Positions 35,575 to 46,294 of a stretch of 64,000 nucleotides of DNA are shown here, one piece after another. A model generated the notes under the pieces. It was not told the DNA's origin, did no database searches, and saw only the letters and a list, made by a program, of their open reading frames with translations. Position 1 is the first letter of the stretch; every line of letters starts with the position of its first letter. The position numbers and the translations under genes are program-made. Origin of the DNA: Pegoplata infirma (Eukaryota; Arthropoda; Insecta; Diptera; Anthomyiidae); contig OY992536.1 in assembly GCA_963921195.1 (NCBI GenBank), positions 96,242,550 to 96,306,549 on the forward strand, given 5' to 3'.

Positions 35575-35705
35575 GTGTTTCTTCACAATACAGCAGCAAG
35601 CAGCAGACAGCAAAATTTTTACATGTATTTTGTTGTTGCCGCAACAACAAAATACATGTAAAAATTTTGCTGTCTGCTGCTTGCTGCTGTATTGTGAAGA
35701 AACAC
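35575..35705. mobile_element. 131-bp perfect palindromic MITE with TTA duplication
   Basis: Two perfectly complementary 65-bp arms (35575-35639 and 35641-35705) around a single C at 35640; the ends are GTGTTTCTTCAC. TTA flanks it on both sides (35572-35574, 35706-35708). The uninterrupted site agcattatttgcatata at 35402-35418 proves insertion of palindrome plus one TTA. A 3-bp TTA duplication fits PIF/Harbinger or related elements; there is no internal sequence to decide. Confidence 0.85.
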
Positions 35706-35725
35706 TTATTTGCATATATCAGGCT

Positions 35726-36025
35726 CACAGACTAATACAGACTCGACATATATGACAGGTGTCAAAAAAGTATTTTTTAGCCATATGGTTAATGTTTTCA
35801 AATTATTCTACGAATTAGGTTAGAAAGAGAAAACTGATATAACGCGCCATATGAAAAATGGATGCCAGATCGGTTTTTACTGTTTCACTCACTCCTAAGT
35901 CGTAGAAAGTGTTGCCATGTTATCGTAAAACGGACCAAAAATCGCTGTGTTTTCTCCTAAAATCGCTTAGTTTTCCCCCATTTTTTTTTATAAAACTCTA
36001 CTGGTGAGTCTGTATTTAGTCTGTG
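35726..36025. mobile_element. CACAGACTAATACAGACTC MITE, 300 bp
   Basis: Ends CACAGACTAATACAGACTC and the complement of CACAGACTAAATACAGACTC. The insertion site is known from the uninterrupted duplicate (catatagcagggtattttt). A cagg on both sides may be part of the duplication. The interior includes aaatcgct-type motifs. Non-coding. Confidence 0.7.
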
Positions 36026-36251
36026 GCAGGGTATTTTTGCAATAAAAGATTGTGTGACGTTACTGACGGATTTTTTTATTTTTGTTTTTTTTACTTTTTT
36101 GCTTAATAATTTGGTATTTAATTGCATCTTAAAACTCCTCTACTATGATTTTTCGCCGTGTAGGGTCCCTCTATTAACCCAAGAAAAAAAAGACCCGAAA
36201 ATCGTAACGAAATTCGTACGTGTGACGTTACTGACATTTTGCGTAACGTTA

Positions 36252-37227
36252 CACTCAGAAAAAAAACTAACTAAAAAATGGGAAAATTAACTAAATCCAA
36301 GGAAAATTGATAATGATTTAGCTCCATTGCCATGTATTCCTACTTTTTAGTCCATATTTTTCTTAAAAATTAGGACCAATTTGAACTAGAAAGTGGGAAC
36401 AAATTCCCCATTTTTTAGTTAAGAAAATATTTTTGATGAGGACATTTTTCCTAATAATTAGTTAATTTCATATTTTTATTGGTTTATTTATAGAATAGCA
36501 TGTGAATACACACAGAATTCTCATTATGTACATTTTTTATTTAAAATATAAAAAAAACGTTCGTTTCTTATGGTCAAGTAATAAATTTCATTAGTTTTTA
36601 AAGTTAAATTACAACAAAGACTTTGTCTTTAACGTTTGTTCCCAGACTATGGGAAAACACGCCAAGGCCAAGGCCTTTGTTGTGATTAAAATATTATTTT
36701 TTCCCTAACACATACATGTGTAGAAAAAAATGTAAACATTAAATTTATTACTTGTTATACAAGACCAAACTTTCTTTTTCATATACTACAAATAATAAAC
36801 AAAATGTGAACGACAAGCAAGCATGAAAAAAAAAAAAATCAACTAAACAATTTCATGTTATGAAAAATTTACTAAACTTCCTCAAATTAAAGAAGATAAA
36901 TACGATGAACTAATTAGTAGGAAATTACGTCCTAAAACTGAATTTTTTGAACTAAATTTTGTTTTTAGAAATATATCTTAAAAATAAAGACTTTTTTTCA
37001 ATTATTTAGGGAAAATTTCTTTGGCGGTAAGAATTTCTTCCATGTATTAGGGAATTCCATTTAAGGAAAATTATGGCCTATTTAACAGTCCATGAACTAA
37101 ATTTTTTTCCTAAAAGTTGGGAAAATTTCCAAAATTTTAGTTAAATTTAACTAAATTGTGGGAAAATTTGTAAACTATTTTGAAGAAAATTTTTCCAAAG
37201 TTTAAGTTAATGGTTTTTTTTTGAGTG
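36252..37227. mobile_element. CACTCAGAAAAA MITE with TA duplication
   Basis: Ends CACTCAGAAAAAAAAACTAA and ...TTTTTTTTTGAGTG; TA at 36250-36251 and 37228-37229. The restored site gtaacgttactgac matches the GACGTTACTGAC motif repeated in the host element. Subterminal aaaatgggaaaattaactaa is shared with 23989-25062; the two are relatives with different middles. Confidence 0.8.
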
Positions 37228-37594
37228 TACTGACACTACTTTTAAAACATAAAATATTAAGCCCACCTTTTGGATAAAAATCATCTTTCATCCTTCCTTT
37301 TTTAAAATACTGGGCTATAATAAACATGAACTCTTTCAATTCGCTTATTTTTACACAAACGTTCAGTTACCTCCAAACACACTTCCAAAATCCGGTGACG
37401 TTACTGACAGCTTAAAAGGGTCATAACTTCACAACAAAACGAGATACAGCAAAATTGTCTGCGTATGAAACAACAGTTATGACGAGAACTTTCATATGCC
37501 GCTCTCAAGTTGGGAGAAATAATTGTATTTTATAAAGATATTGACCAAAATATGTAAACGAGCGTGACGTTACTGACGGTGGCCTTGCCCATAT

Positions 37595-38905
37595 CATCAA
37601 TTCCACGAAAAACCGAAAAAAATCTGACCAAGGGTCATTGAAATTTTCCAATATTTTGCACACACAAGCTCTATTGAGACATTTAAAGATATCATTTATC
37701 AGATCTAAAGAATTTAAAAAATTCGCCATTTTCGTTTTTGAAAAAGTAAAAAATATGCAAAATCTGTGTAACTATGAACAGCTATAAATTGTTTAATACT
37801 TATTGTATCTTTTTAAAATAAAGCGCAAAATTATGGTACGTAAATCTATTTTTATATTTAAAAATATGGAAAAATTTGGTGGTTTCAAAGTGCATTTTAA
37901 ATACAAATGCAGTTTTTAAGTTCATTATGCAAAACTTTTATCCCTTTCGTTTTTTTTAAATAACATAATTAGTTTCTTCATAATTTTTACTACAAAAAGT
38001 GTCCTCCGAACTTTGTGCTTGATAAGTGCACTATTTTTAATATTTTTTTAAAAAAAGGTTACCCAATTTTCCCATATAAAAATTTGCATTTTTTAAATTA
38101 TACGAAATCATGTAAAATAGGTGTAACAGTTTTATTTTCTTAAGTAATTGTCGTATCTTAATGATCTAAAGCAAATTCAAGTGCTACGATTGTCTATTTT
38201 TAATAAGTTTTTTTTTTTAATAAGTGCAAAAATATTGGCTGTTCAGAAGTGCACTTTATATGCAAATGCAGTCTTTATCCTCAGTTTTTTGGGCAGCTTT
38301 GTTGCTCGAATTTTAATGACCTGATTTGGAAAAGCTCTTTCATGTGGTGGTAAATAGATGCATATGACCTGCTCAAAAAAGAGAGGACACTAATCTATAG
38401 TAAAAATTATAATTTTTTTTTAAAATATGCACATTTTATCAACTTAAAAAGGGTTAAGGATCTAAAAAATGCATTTTAAAACTGCATTTGCATTTTAAAT
38501 AAACTTTTGCATGACCAATTTTTTTGCGACTATTTAAAAAAGAAAGAATACAATCGTACTACTCTAATGTGCTGTAGATCAATGAGATAAGACAAGTACT
38601 TAAGAAAATATAACTATCCAAAGTTAAACCGATTTTACATGTTTTTCGTGTAATTTAAAAAATTTAAATTTTTATAAGGAAAAATTGGGTAACCTTTTTT
38701 TTAAAATATTAAAAATATACACTTATTGTGCACAAAGTTCGGAGGACAGTTTTTTGTAGTAAAAATTATGAAGAAAACAATTATGTTATTTAAAAAAAAT
38801 CAAATGGGATAAAAGTTTTGCAAAATGCACTTAAAAAAATCAGAAGACCCCCGGTCAGAAAACGTGCATTTTTTCATGATTTCTCATGGAATTGATGATA
38901 TACAA
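37595..38905. mobile_element. Foldback element with ATCATCAATTCCA ends
   Basis: Long inverted arms. catcaattccacg at 37595 pairs with ...catggaattgatg near 38888-38900; the aacttttatccctttcg...aacataatta...cataatttttactac block (37925-38000) pairs with 38755-38825; ggttacccaattttcc (38058) pairs with 38680-38695. Its left tip may continue upstream of 34913 (cttgtcat), with the 34913-37594 element inserted near that end. No coding capacity. Confidence 0.65.
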
Positions 38906-39399
38906 GAATATCATAAATTCAATAAAAATTTTCACAACTACTGCCATTTTACTAAAAATTCATTAACAATAAATTCTTCCAAAAAAATGTTCTTCGATAA
39001 CTAACCTACATATTTATACACTGACCACAATGACCTTAATAACTGCGACTGCAAAACTAATCTACGAGTATATATGATGAATACAAAAATAGCCATTAAA
39101 TAACTTTAAGGAATCGACTTTTAAAAGAAAAATATAAAAACATTTTGAAAACTCCCACTGTGAAAAGGCAGGCACACTTCATTAGACGCCACTTAACCTA
39201 AATATACTATCTATACAGGTATCAAACTTAATTCAATATACGCGAATAGGAAAAAAATATATGTGCACCTACCTAGCAATTGAATATTTAAAGATAACTA
39301 AATGCATAGTATTTTTATTATTTACCATACACAGAATGGTAAATAGTTGGTATCAACTTGTATTAAAAAAATATAACTCCTGCAACTGCTCTTTGTACG
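38906..39399. other. Unassigned stretch before retrotransposon copy 2
   Basis: AT-rich, no repeats or frames supported. The 5' end of the following retrotransposon lies somewhere near its right edge; without a 3' end its duplication cannot be found. Confidence 0.35.
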
Positions 39400-39607
39400 T
39401 TGCACAATGGAAAATATTACTCAATATGTAATGACGCAATATGTAGTGACGCTTTCTTCCGCCACTGGTAACAATCTTGACGCGATGCGGGAGCTTACGT
39501 GTACATTAGTTGAGTTTCAGTCTGGGTCGTTAAAAGAAATTCTCTTTTAACGTCAAAGGCAGAAAATCGCGAATGGCATAACCAAAGGTTACCAACCCCC
39601 CCCCCCT

Positions 39608-41145
39608 ATGATGAGTGCACCTATAGAATTAATATCTGCAAGTGGTACGCGGACTAAGTCCGTAAATCCACCCATAGAACACTCTCACGAGGATTCTGTG
39701 GCCGGGGCGCAATATTTGCAGGACCCACGCTCGTCAGCCCCAACTACTGTCCAGGTGGCTACCTCAGGCCTGGACGGCGGACATGCTACTGGGGTAGAAA
39801 AACCAAAACCGTCATCGATCACCAGGCAGGCGAACATGGATGTGACTTCAGATTGTGACACCAATGACCAACTGTCGGGCTTGGATGACCTTGCTTTATA
39901 TGATACCGACGAGGAGGATATCTTGCTGCTATCCCCCAGACCGGTTCAGGAAGCAAGTGTTATTTCTAAGCCCGAAAAAGGGGTCAAGGGTGATGCAGGT
40001 GAAGACATCGCCACGGAAGCCCGCCTGGTGAAAGACTACACAAAACGTTTGGCAGGCTACATGCGCTCTCTCAGGTACTTGAGGAAGCTGGCTCTACGCG
40101 ATCCAGCTACCCTAAGTACAAGGGATAAGCGTCTAAGGCGGAAGCATGAATTCCATGTCAAAGTGTATGAGAGAATGAATACACCAGACATGGAAGACAG
40201 GCCAAACGTTCAAGCACAAGATCGGTGCCAAGCCATGGCGATCTCAGATCAATTTGGGCGCCATGACAACTCCGATGTGCGAAAACCGGATTCCGTAGTT
40301 CCTAGCGGATCCGGACTGATCACGTCCGCCAAATCAAACGCACTGGACACACGCCCCTCCACATCACGTGGGGCGGCTGTGGGCGGTACCAAGATTTGCG
40401 GGGTCTAACCGCCAAAGCCAGAAATGGAGACGGTAAACCGAAGGGGCAAGCCGTACACACCTCGAATAAAGGTGGTACTGCAGGCTGCAAGGTTAACGCC
40501 TCCAAATCTGGTGGAAAGCGGCAAAGATCCGGTGGAACGCAGGTGTCTGAGGGAAAGAGGTTGAAACCATCAACTAGCTTGACATCAGCACCTGAGCTAC
40601 AAGTAGCCATTATCGACCGAAGTCATCCAGAAGTCAGGATGGCTACGGACAGGTGGCTGCTTATAGAGGAACGGATCCTAAGGTCACTAGTTGACGCGCT
40701 CAAGGACAGTGATGATGATTCATTCACTGAATTTGGCCACGCCAAATGGAATAAGGGCATCAAGATCGTGGGCTGCAGCAATGATAAAGCGCTAAACTTT
40801 CTCAAAACCTGCATCCACGGTCTTGATGACCTTTGGCCTGGGATAAAGGTAGAGGTCGTCCCTGTTGACCAGGTTCCTTACCAGGCTACAGTGAAGGTGT
40901 GGATTCCTCCTCCAGTTATAGAGGATGAATCCATACTTACGCTGCTTAAACGCCAAAATAAGGGGCTTGGTTCTGATGATTGGAGAATCATCAGGGGACG
41001 TGGGAGGGACAAGGGAGACGGTAAGGATCTCTGGCTAAAAATCAGCTCGGAGTCCTTGCGCCTTCTGCGCCTCTCCAAAGACGAAGTAAAATTCGGGTTG
41101 AATCATCTGAAGATGATTCTTCCCAAAGAAGAAGCGCAAAAATGA
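39608..41145 (+). pseudogene. Retrotransposon ORF1, copy 2, one frameshift
   Basis: 39608-40405 reads 266 codons from MMSAPIELIS, ends at a stop, and the frame continues at 40396-41145 (249 codons); one indel near 40390-40405 separates them. The N-terminal half is acidic and Ser/Thr-rich with a basic helix (YTKRLAGYMRSLRYLRKLALR). The linker is basic. The C-terminal half has GIKIVGCSNDKALNFLK, DDLWPGIKVEVV, VKVWIPPP and LWLKISSESLRLL, as in insect ORF1 proteins (DUF4780-like). It ends with TGA overlapping the ORF2 ATG. Confidence 0.8.
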
Positions 41146-41960
41146 ATCCCGGCTGCATCAAGGTGGTACAGATTAATCTGCATCACTGCGAAGCAGCTAC
41201 GGATGAATTGCTGCGCTTCATGGAAAGGGACGGAATTGACGTGGCTTTGATCCAAGAACCCTGGTTGCTTGCAAACAGGGTTCGGGGACTGAAGTCGCAA
41301 AAATTCATGCTCATCTCTCCACCTGGTGAAGGTAGGTTGCGAAGCTGCATTTTGTATAGGAAAAGTATTAATTTATTTCTTCTGTCTCATTGCAGTAATG
41401 GCGATCTAACGGTGGCTGCGCTCGAACGCAAGGGGTTGCCAACATTAATCCTTGCGTCCATGTACCTGCCATATGAGGAGGAAGACCCCCCAGGACAACA
41501 TCTGCGAACCCTAATCGAAGTTGGCATGATCAAGGGCCTGGATATTGTGGTAGGTGGGGATGCCAATGCTCACCATACATTATGGGGGAGCACTGACATA
41601 AACAGGCGAGGTGAGTCCATTTTTGATTACCTTTTATCCACTAATTTAGTTATATGCAATAAAGGCAATAGGCCGACTTTCTATAACAGAATTAGGGAAC
41701 AGGTTATCGATATAACCTTGGTCACGAATGCGGACTCAGTTAGAATTTCAGACTGGAGAGTATCGAATGAATGCTCTTTCTCGGACCATTACTGGATACT
41801 CTTTAGCATTGACCTCTCAATCGAGAATAGGATCCCGTATAGGAACCCCAAGAGAACAAACTGGGCTAAATTCCGTAATCTTGTTAGAGCACTACCGGCC
41901 CCTGAAATGGATAAACCGGTCAAAATCAAAATCATTCGGCGGTGTTGGTCAACTGGTTGT
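41142..41960 (+). pseudogene. Retrotransposon ORF2, copy 2, endonuclease domain only
   Basis: The start ATG overlaps the ORF1 stop as ATGA (41142-41145), which suggests termination-reinitiation. Apurinic-type endonuclease motifs are intact: QINLHHCEA, LIQEPWL, VGGDANAHHTLWGSTD, ITLVTN, SDWRV and SFSDHYWI. The reading is open through RNPKRTNWAKFRNLVR to about 41935; beyond that homology ends in a T run and the RT domain is absent. As an enzyme part the endonuclease looks undamaged. Confidence 0.8.
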
Positions 41961-43383
41961 TTTTTTTTTTTTTTGTCTTATTCAAGATACATTTGATAAA
42001 CTTAAATTTGTTGCACAGTGTTAAAGCAAAATTATATTGAGATTTTTTTTTCTTTCCACCAAATTTATGCCACTTTGCACCATAGTGCCATAAATGCACC
42101 CAATATATATAAACCCCCCAAAAAAAAATCGTAAACTATAAATGACAGTTATGAACCATTTTTTTTTTTGTTTGTTCCTTTTACTAAACTACAAAAAAAT
42201 AGAACAACAGAAATCGCCATAATGAAATGGCAACACCGTGTTAATGTTACTGTTGCATGTGGCAGCAGGCAGCCCGAAGAGAAGCTGTTTGCAACAGATA
42301 TACAACAAATATGACTGTTAAAATGAAAGATGACATAAATTGCATTTAAATATTGGTCACTGTAATAAAATTTTTAACGGACATGTTCAAACACACATAC
42401 TATAATAAAAAAAAATTTTACAACAACAAGAAAAAACGCTTGGTAACAAAACAGTTTAGACCTCAGTTACACTAGCAGTCAGTAAAATTTTTAGTTTGGT
42501 ACTGCATGATTCTTACAAGAGAAGTACCTCGACCCGATTTGCCTGAAACTTAAATTATATATAACGGAAACGATTCTAAAGTTGGAGTGTCTCGGCTTAT
42601 CGGCCATATCAGTGGACCTTCGGGAAAATTTCGATAACTCCCGAACTAACTGGAATATCATCCATAGCAAAACTTAAGTGTAGTAAAAATTATTTCGTAT
42701 TCATATGGATTTCGTAAGTTTTTGCAAGGTTATGCCACCGTTGGATAGGCATTAAAAAATACATTCTTCTCATACGGAAACATCACATAGTTTCTTCAAA
42801 AAAAATGGCTGAAAAATTAAAAAAACATTTTTTTCGTAACTTTTTGACTAATTCATTGAACGCTTAAATCCCCGATATGGCCAATAAGCCGAGACACCCC
42901 AACCTTGGAATTGTCTCTTTTATATATATTGTAAGTTTCATGAAAATCGGTTCTTACGGGTTGAGATACTTCCCTTGTTAGTTTGGTTGGTCTGTTGTTG
43001 GTTGTAGACAAAACAAAATTGAATATGAAATCATAACTAAACTACTCACTTATTAGAGGACAGTTTCGCGATATCAGATTAAGTCACAATTAAAATATTG
43101 TGTTGTAAGAAAACTACTCAATCTAGTTTTTTCAAGTTCAGCTACATTAACAGTTAAAACAACTTCACAACTCCGTTGTGAAAACATGGCACGATAATAA
43201 GGTTACCCTACCAGTCCCTGTCGTTTAAGTAATTTGAACTTCCTTCGAAACTCCTAAGATATTGTATTTCGACTACCGATTAACCAAAAAGATCATACAT
43301 TCGCATAGATCCCAAATGTCTTGACTGCGCCTTGCAATAGCAGATAAGGATAGTTTTTTTTCTCCTCCTCATTCTTATGAGGT
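41961..43383. repeat. Unassigned repeats including an inverted GGCC(G/A)ATAAGCCGAGACACC pair
   Basis: gtgtctcggcttatcggcca (42588) and its complement near 42880-42900, with gagaagtac.tc...cgattt/aatcggtt...gagatacttc outside, mark a foldback spanning about 42515-42985. The right half reappears at 54290-54470 and 55672-55740. Bases 41980-42480 and 42990-43380 show no feature I can name. Confidence 0.55.
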
Positions 43384-44341
43384 CGATGGTCTTTCTTGAT
43401 ATAGATTGGGCGTTTAAAATTGTCATCCCAGACTCGATAATCGTGGTATTGTCTGGCAAAGGATCGTTTTAATGGTTAATTAATTTAAAGTTTACAGGGA
43501 TGAGAATGGGAAGGGAAATTGGGATGGGAGACACGGAACAGGTACCCCTTCCAGTTCGGGGAAGCGAGCAGCCTCTACTGTATTGGTCCATAATGACCTG
43601 GGTGTTAGTGTCGTGGGCCGGAGCGGGCATGAGAGGAGGTGAATTGTGTTATGGAGTGCAGAGTTGTAAAGAGGGCAGGCATCCGAGACGGCCGGGTTAA
43701 CTTTGGCCAGGTAACTGTTTAACCCCCTCGAGTAACGTGACCTGTGTTGCGACAATGTCGTATGGACCTTACGTGACAGGCTCTTTTCGGATTCGGAAAG
43801 GGGATGGTGCTTGCCACCTAATACTACATTCCGAGACGATCTACGCCTCTTTTAAGTTTCCACTTTGAACAACATTGGTGAGGTGACCCACGGCCGATTT
43901 TTCAGAACCTCACCTGTCTTACCGCCGGTGCCCAAAACAAATTGACGAGTAAGAAGGGAGCAATCCCACCGAACGGGCAGAATTTTGGTTGTCATGCTGT
44001 CGCATATGCTGACGATGTCGCGATAGCGATAAAAGAAAAGTACAGGCCGCAGTTAAGAGACATTCTTCAGGGTTCTCTGAAAGATCTGTCTAAATGGGCA
44101 ACAGACTGTGGTCTGGGAAAATAATGCGAGTAAAACTTGACTTATTTTGTTTACAAGGAAAAATAAGATTTCTTCTTTTGATCCCACATCTCTTGACAGC
44201 ACTGAAATTGCCTTCTCCGATAGTTAAGTTGCAGGCATAATATTGAGTAACGGGTGAAAAAAGTAACAATTGCTTTAGTTTCTTGTATAAGGACCATTGG
44301 AAATCTATGGGGCTTTAGCCCTAGAGTCGTTCAATTGATTT
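43384..44341 (+). pseudogene. LOA-like retrotransposon copy 3, RT fragments
   Basis: 43384-43476 matches copy 1 at 32510-32624 (MVFLDI...AFKIVIPDSI). 43987-44341 matches 32770-33160 (CHAVAYADDVAIAI...ILQGSLKDLSKWATDCGLG, then the thumb). Between them about 145 bp of RT is replaced by a 510-bp unrelated, GC-richer piece. Stops and indels follow YADD. It is the same subfamily as copy 1, but a separate insertion from copy 4, because both contain the gaccatt...ggttt-agcc...agagtcgtt segment. Confidence 0.8.
43477..43986 (-). pseudogene. GC-richer inserted piece with C-terminus of another non-LTR element
   Basis: Visibly less AT-rich than everything nearby. On the minus strand 43492-43755 reads HRSRYSRGLNSYLAKVNP...CPLYNSALHNTIHLLSCP...LTPRSLWTNTVEAARF. 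This resembles the Cys/His C-terminus of animal non-LTR reverse transcriptases (family by recollection; first Cys pair incomplete, CPLYN). The remainder (43756-43986) is not recognised. Inserted in copy 3 RT. Confidence 0.5.
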
Positions 44342-44500
44342 AACCAATGTTATTGGTTATTAAAAAAAAAATAAACCGGTTAAACCGTCCTAAAAACACC
44401 GGTTTTTCGAAAAACCGAATTTGAATAAAAACCGAAACCGGCCGGGATTTTGAAAATGAAAAAACTGGTCTACCGGTTTTCGGTTTTGGATACTCTACTG
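44342..44500. repeat. CCGGTTTT-rich foldback sequence
   Basis: Repeated aaccggtt, accggtttttcg, aaaaccgaaaccggc and taccggttttcggtttt. The right end AGAGTATCCAAAACCG resembles the ends of the small foldback at 17046. The left end is not clear. Confidence 0.45.
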
Positions 44501-44747
44501 CTGACTAAATAAATTATTTGCATACAAAATTATTATGACACATCTTTATTCTTGCATATATTTGGTCCAATGTCAGCACGATAAAGTCAGAAGTTGTTCA
44601 ATACTTCTACCCAACATTCGAATTCAGCAATATTGTCTTAAAAGGGAATTTTTCCAGATTAAAGCAAACCTTTGAAAAATTCAGTATTTGTGGAAAGATT
44701 AAAGTCGATTAATTTAAGCATTTAACTGGCTTGTTAGAAAAATTTTA

Positions 44748-45433
44748 CACTCAAAATAATTACTCTGTTAAAAACTCTGTAAAATGACTGTAATCTCAAT
44801 TCGACAGATATTTGACAAAGTTATCTGTCGAAATACAGATTTTAAGAAAATACTTTGTATTTTCTTTTAACCGAAAAACAAAATTTTATCTGTAATTTTA
44901 CTTTTTACTTTGTATTTCTATTTTACAGATAATAAACAGAGTTTTTTGTTAAAATACAGAGTTTATAAAAAACTTGTGTTTTTTTCTCGTAACCAAAATA
45001 CAAAATTTCAACTGTAATTTTACTTATTGCTCTGTAATAATAAAACCTGGTAAATTTTACAAGGATGTCGTGTAAAATTGGAGGTACTCGTAAAAAAACT
45101 TTCACAAAAATAAAAAAAAAAGTAAATTTAGATTTTGCAAGCATAAAAAGGGGAAAATTTACTCGATGGCTGTTTCCAATTGTCAACACTACTTGCACAT
45201 TAAGGAAAGATAAATTAATCAGAAATCAAATAGTAAATAAAATAGTCAAATTCTGGTCGCTTTTATCAATATTTTACAGATAATTCTGTAAATTTACAGT
45301 TTTATTTATCGAAATCATTTTACAGAGTTTTCTTCGTAAAATAACAAAAAATCTTGCTGGTTGGAAATCTATGGTATTTTCTGCTGGCTCAGCAGAGTAT
45401 CTCTGTAATTTAACAGAGTGATTATTTTGAGTG
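44748..45433. mobile_element. CACTCAAAATAATTACTCTG MITE with TA duplication
   Basis: Inverted ends CACTCAAAATAATTACTCTG and the complement of CACTCAAAATAATCACTCTG; TA at 44746-44747 and 45434-45435. Repeated (a)ctctgtaaa and ttttacagat motifs inside. A left end only of a similar element is at 62762. Open frames on both strands are non-genic. Confidence 0.8.
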
Positions 45434-45808
45434 TAGAGTCCGACCGAAACCAGTTTTCGAGGCCAAACCGAAACCGAACCGAATATTCGGCCGAAAAAGT
45501 AATATTCGGCCGAAACCGAACCGAAACTTAAAAAAAATTACCGCCTGGCATGAATAAAATTATTAAAAAGTTTTTAAAGATAAATATACAGCATATAATG
45601 CTTTTAAACCATAGAAATTGTTGTATTTTTGAAAAAAAAAATGTTTTTTAAAAAACTTACAAAAAAAATTTTATTTATTTTTTAAAATACCAAAAGGTTT
45701 CGGTTTCGGCTAATATTCGGCCAACATTTTGCCGAATACCGAATAGAGGCCGAAACCCCATTATTCGGCAGAAGCCGAGACCGAAACCGAATATTCGGTC
45801 GGACTCTA
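45434..45808. mobile_element. TAGAGTCCGACCGAA foldback
   Basis: Ends TAGAGTCCGACCGAAACC and the complement of TAGAGTCCGACCGAATATTC. Arms of ccgaatattcggccgaaa repeats, AT-rich loop. It directly abuts the MITE at 44748-45433, sharing the TA, so one inserted beside the other. Related in ends to 62932-63310. Bases 45809-46290 after it are unassigned, apart from a possible retrotransposon scrap near 46150-46200. Confidence 0.75.
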
Positions 45809-46294
45809 AAAAATGTCTAAACCTCTATGTTGAAAATTTTGTAGGTTTCCTAAAAGAGAGATTCAAGTCCAGAACCTTTAGTTTAAAGATGGCATTAACT
45901 CTCTCTAAGATAAAAATATCAATCATTTAACCACTGACCACTAAAACGGTCCTACATGTACTTATTCTCTTAGTAGTTTCTTTACTTATTCATATTTATT
46001 TTTTTTTGTTTTTTGGACAACAAACTGTTATGTTTAGTTAATGTTTTCAATGATCTCTATTCATAAGAAATAAATGTGTCTAGTAAAACTATTAAAATTA
46101 CAACTAAAAGCTTTTAAAAAAAGACTATAATAGATAGATTAGCTTTTTTACAGTACAAACGGGTATGTATCACTGGAAGTACAGCTAACACTGGACTTAC
46201 GTGGAAGTGATTGGGATGACGGAATATCTTGTTGAAAACAAGTCACAATAGATGGTAGAACTTTCGATGAAAAGTTTAAATATCATATCGGATT

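Larger units (their letters stand above)
35385..36180. repeat. Direct duplication of about 170 bp carrying two later insertions
   Basis: Unit 1 (about 35391-35573) and unit 2 (35550-35574 plus 35706-35725 plus 36026-36180) share gcttaaat(g/a)aagcatt, tatttgcatata, cagggtatttttgcaa, gtgtgacgttactgacggat, ttaattgcatcttaaa and ggtccctctat. Unit 2 is interrupted by the 131-bp palindrome and by the MITE at 35726-36025, so unit 1 shows both empty sites. Confidence 0.75.
34913..37594. mobile_element. ATATGGGCAAGGCCAC element with GACGTTACTGAC repeats
   Basis: Inverted ends ATATGGGCAAGGCCACG and the complement of ATATGGGCAAGGCCACC. CAT on both sides (34910-34912 and 37595-37597) is a possible 3-bp duplication. 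The motif GTGACGTTACTGAC recurs at least six times in the element. An internal direct duplication and three nested MITEs account for much of its length. Non-coding. Confidence 0.65.
39400..41960 (+). mobile_element. LOA/R1-like retrotransposon copy 2, 5' half of a diverged family
   Basis: 5' UTR (about 39400-39607, ending in a C run), ORF1 and the endonuclease part of ORF2. It is collinear with copy 1 but too diverged at DNA level to be the same family, and markedly less AT-rich than its surroundings. Sequence stops near 41960 at a T run, before the reverse transcriptase. Loss of the 3' half is not normal 5' truncation, so a later insertion or deletion removed it. Confidence 0.8.
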
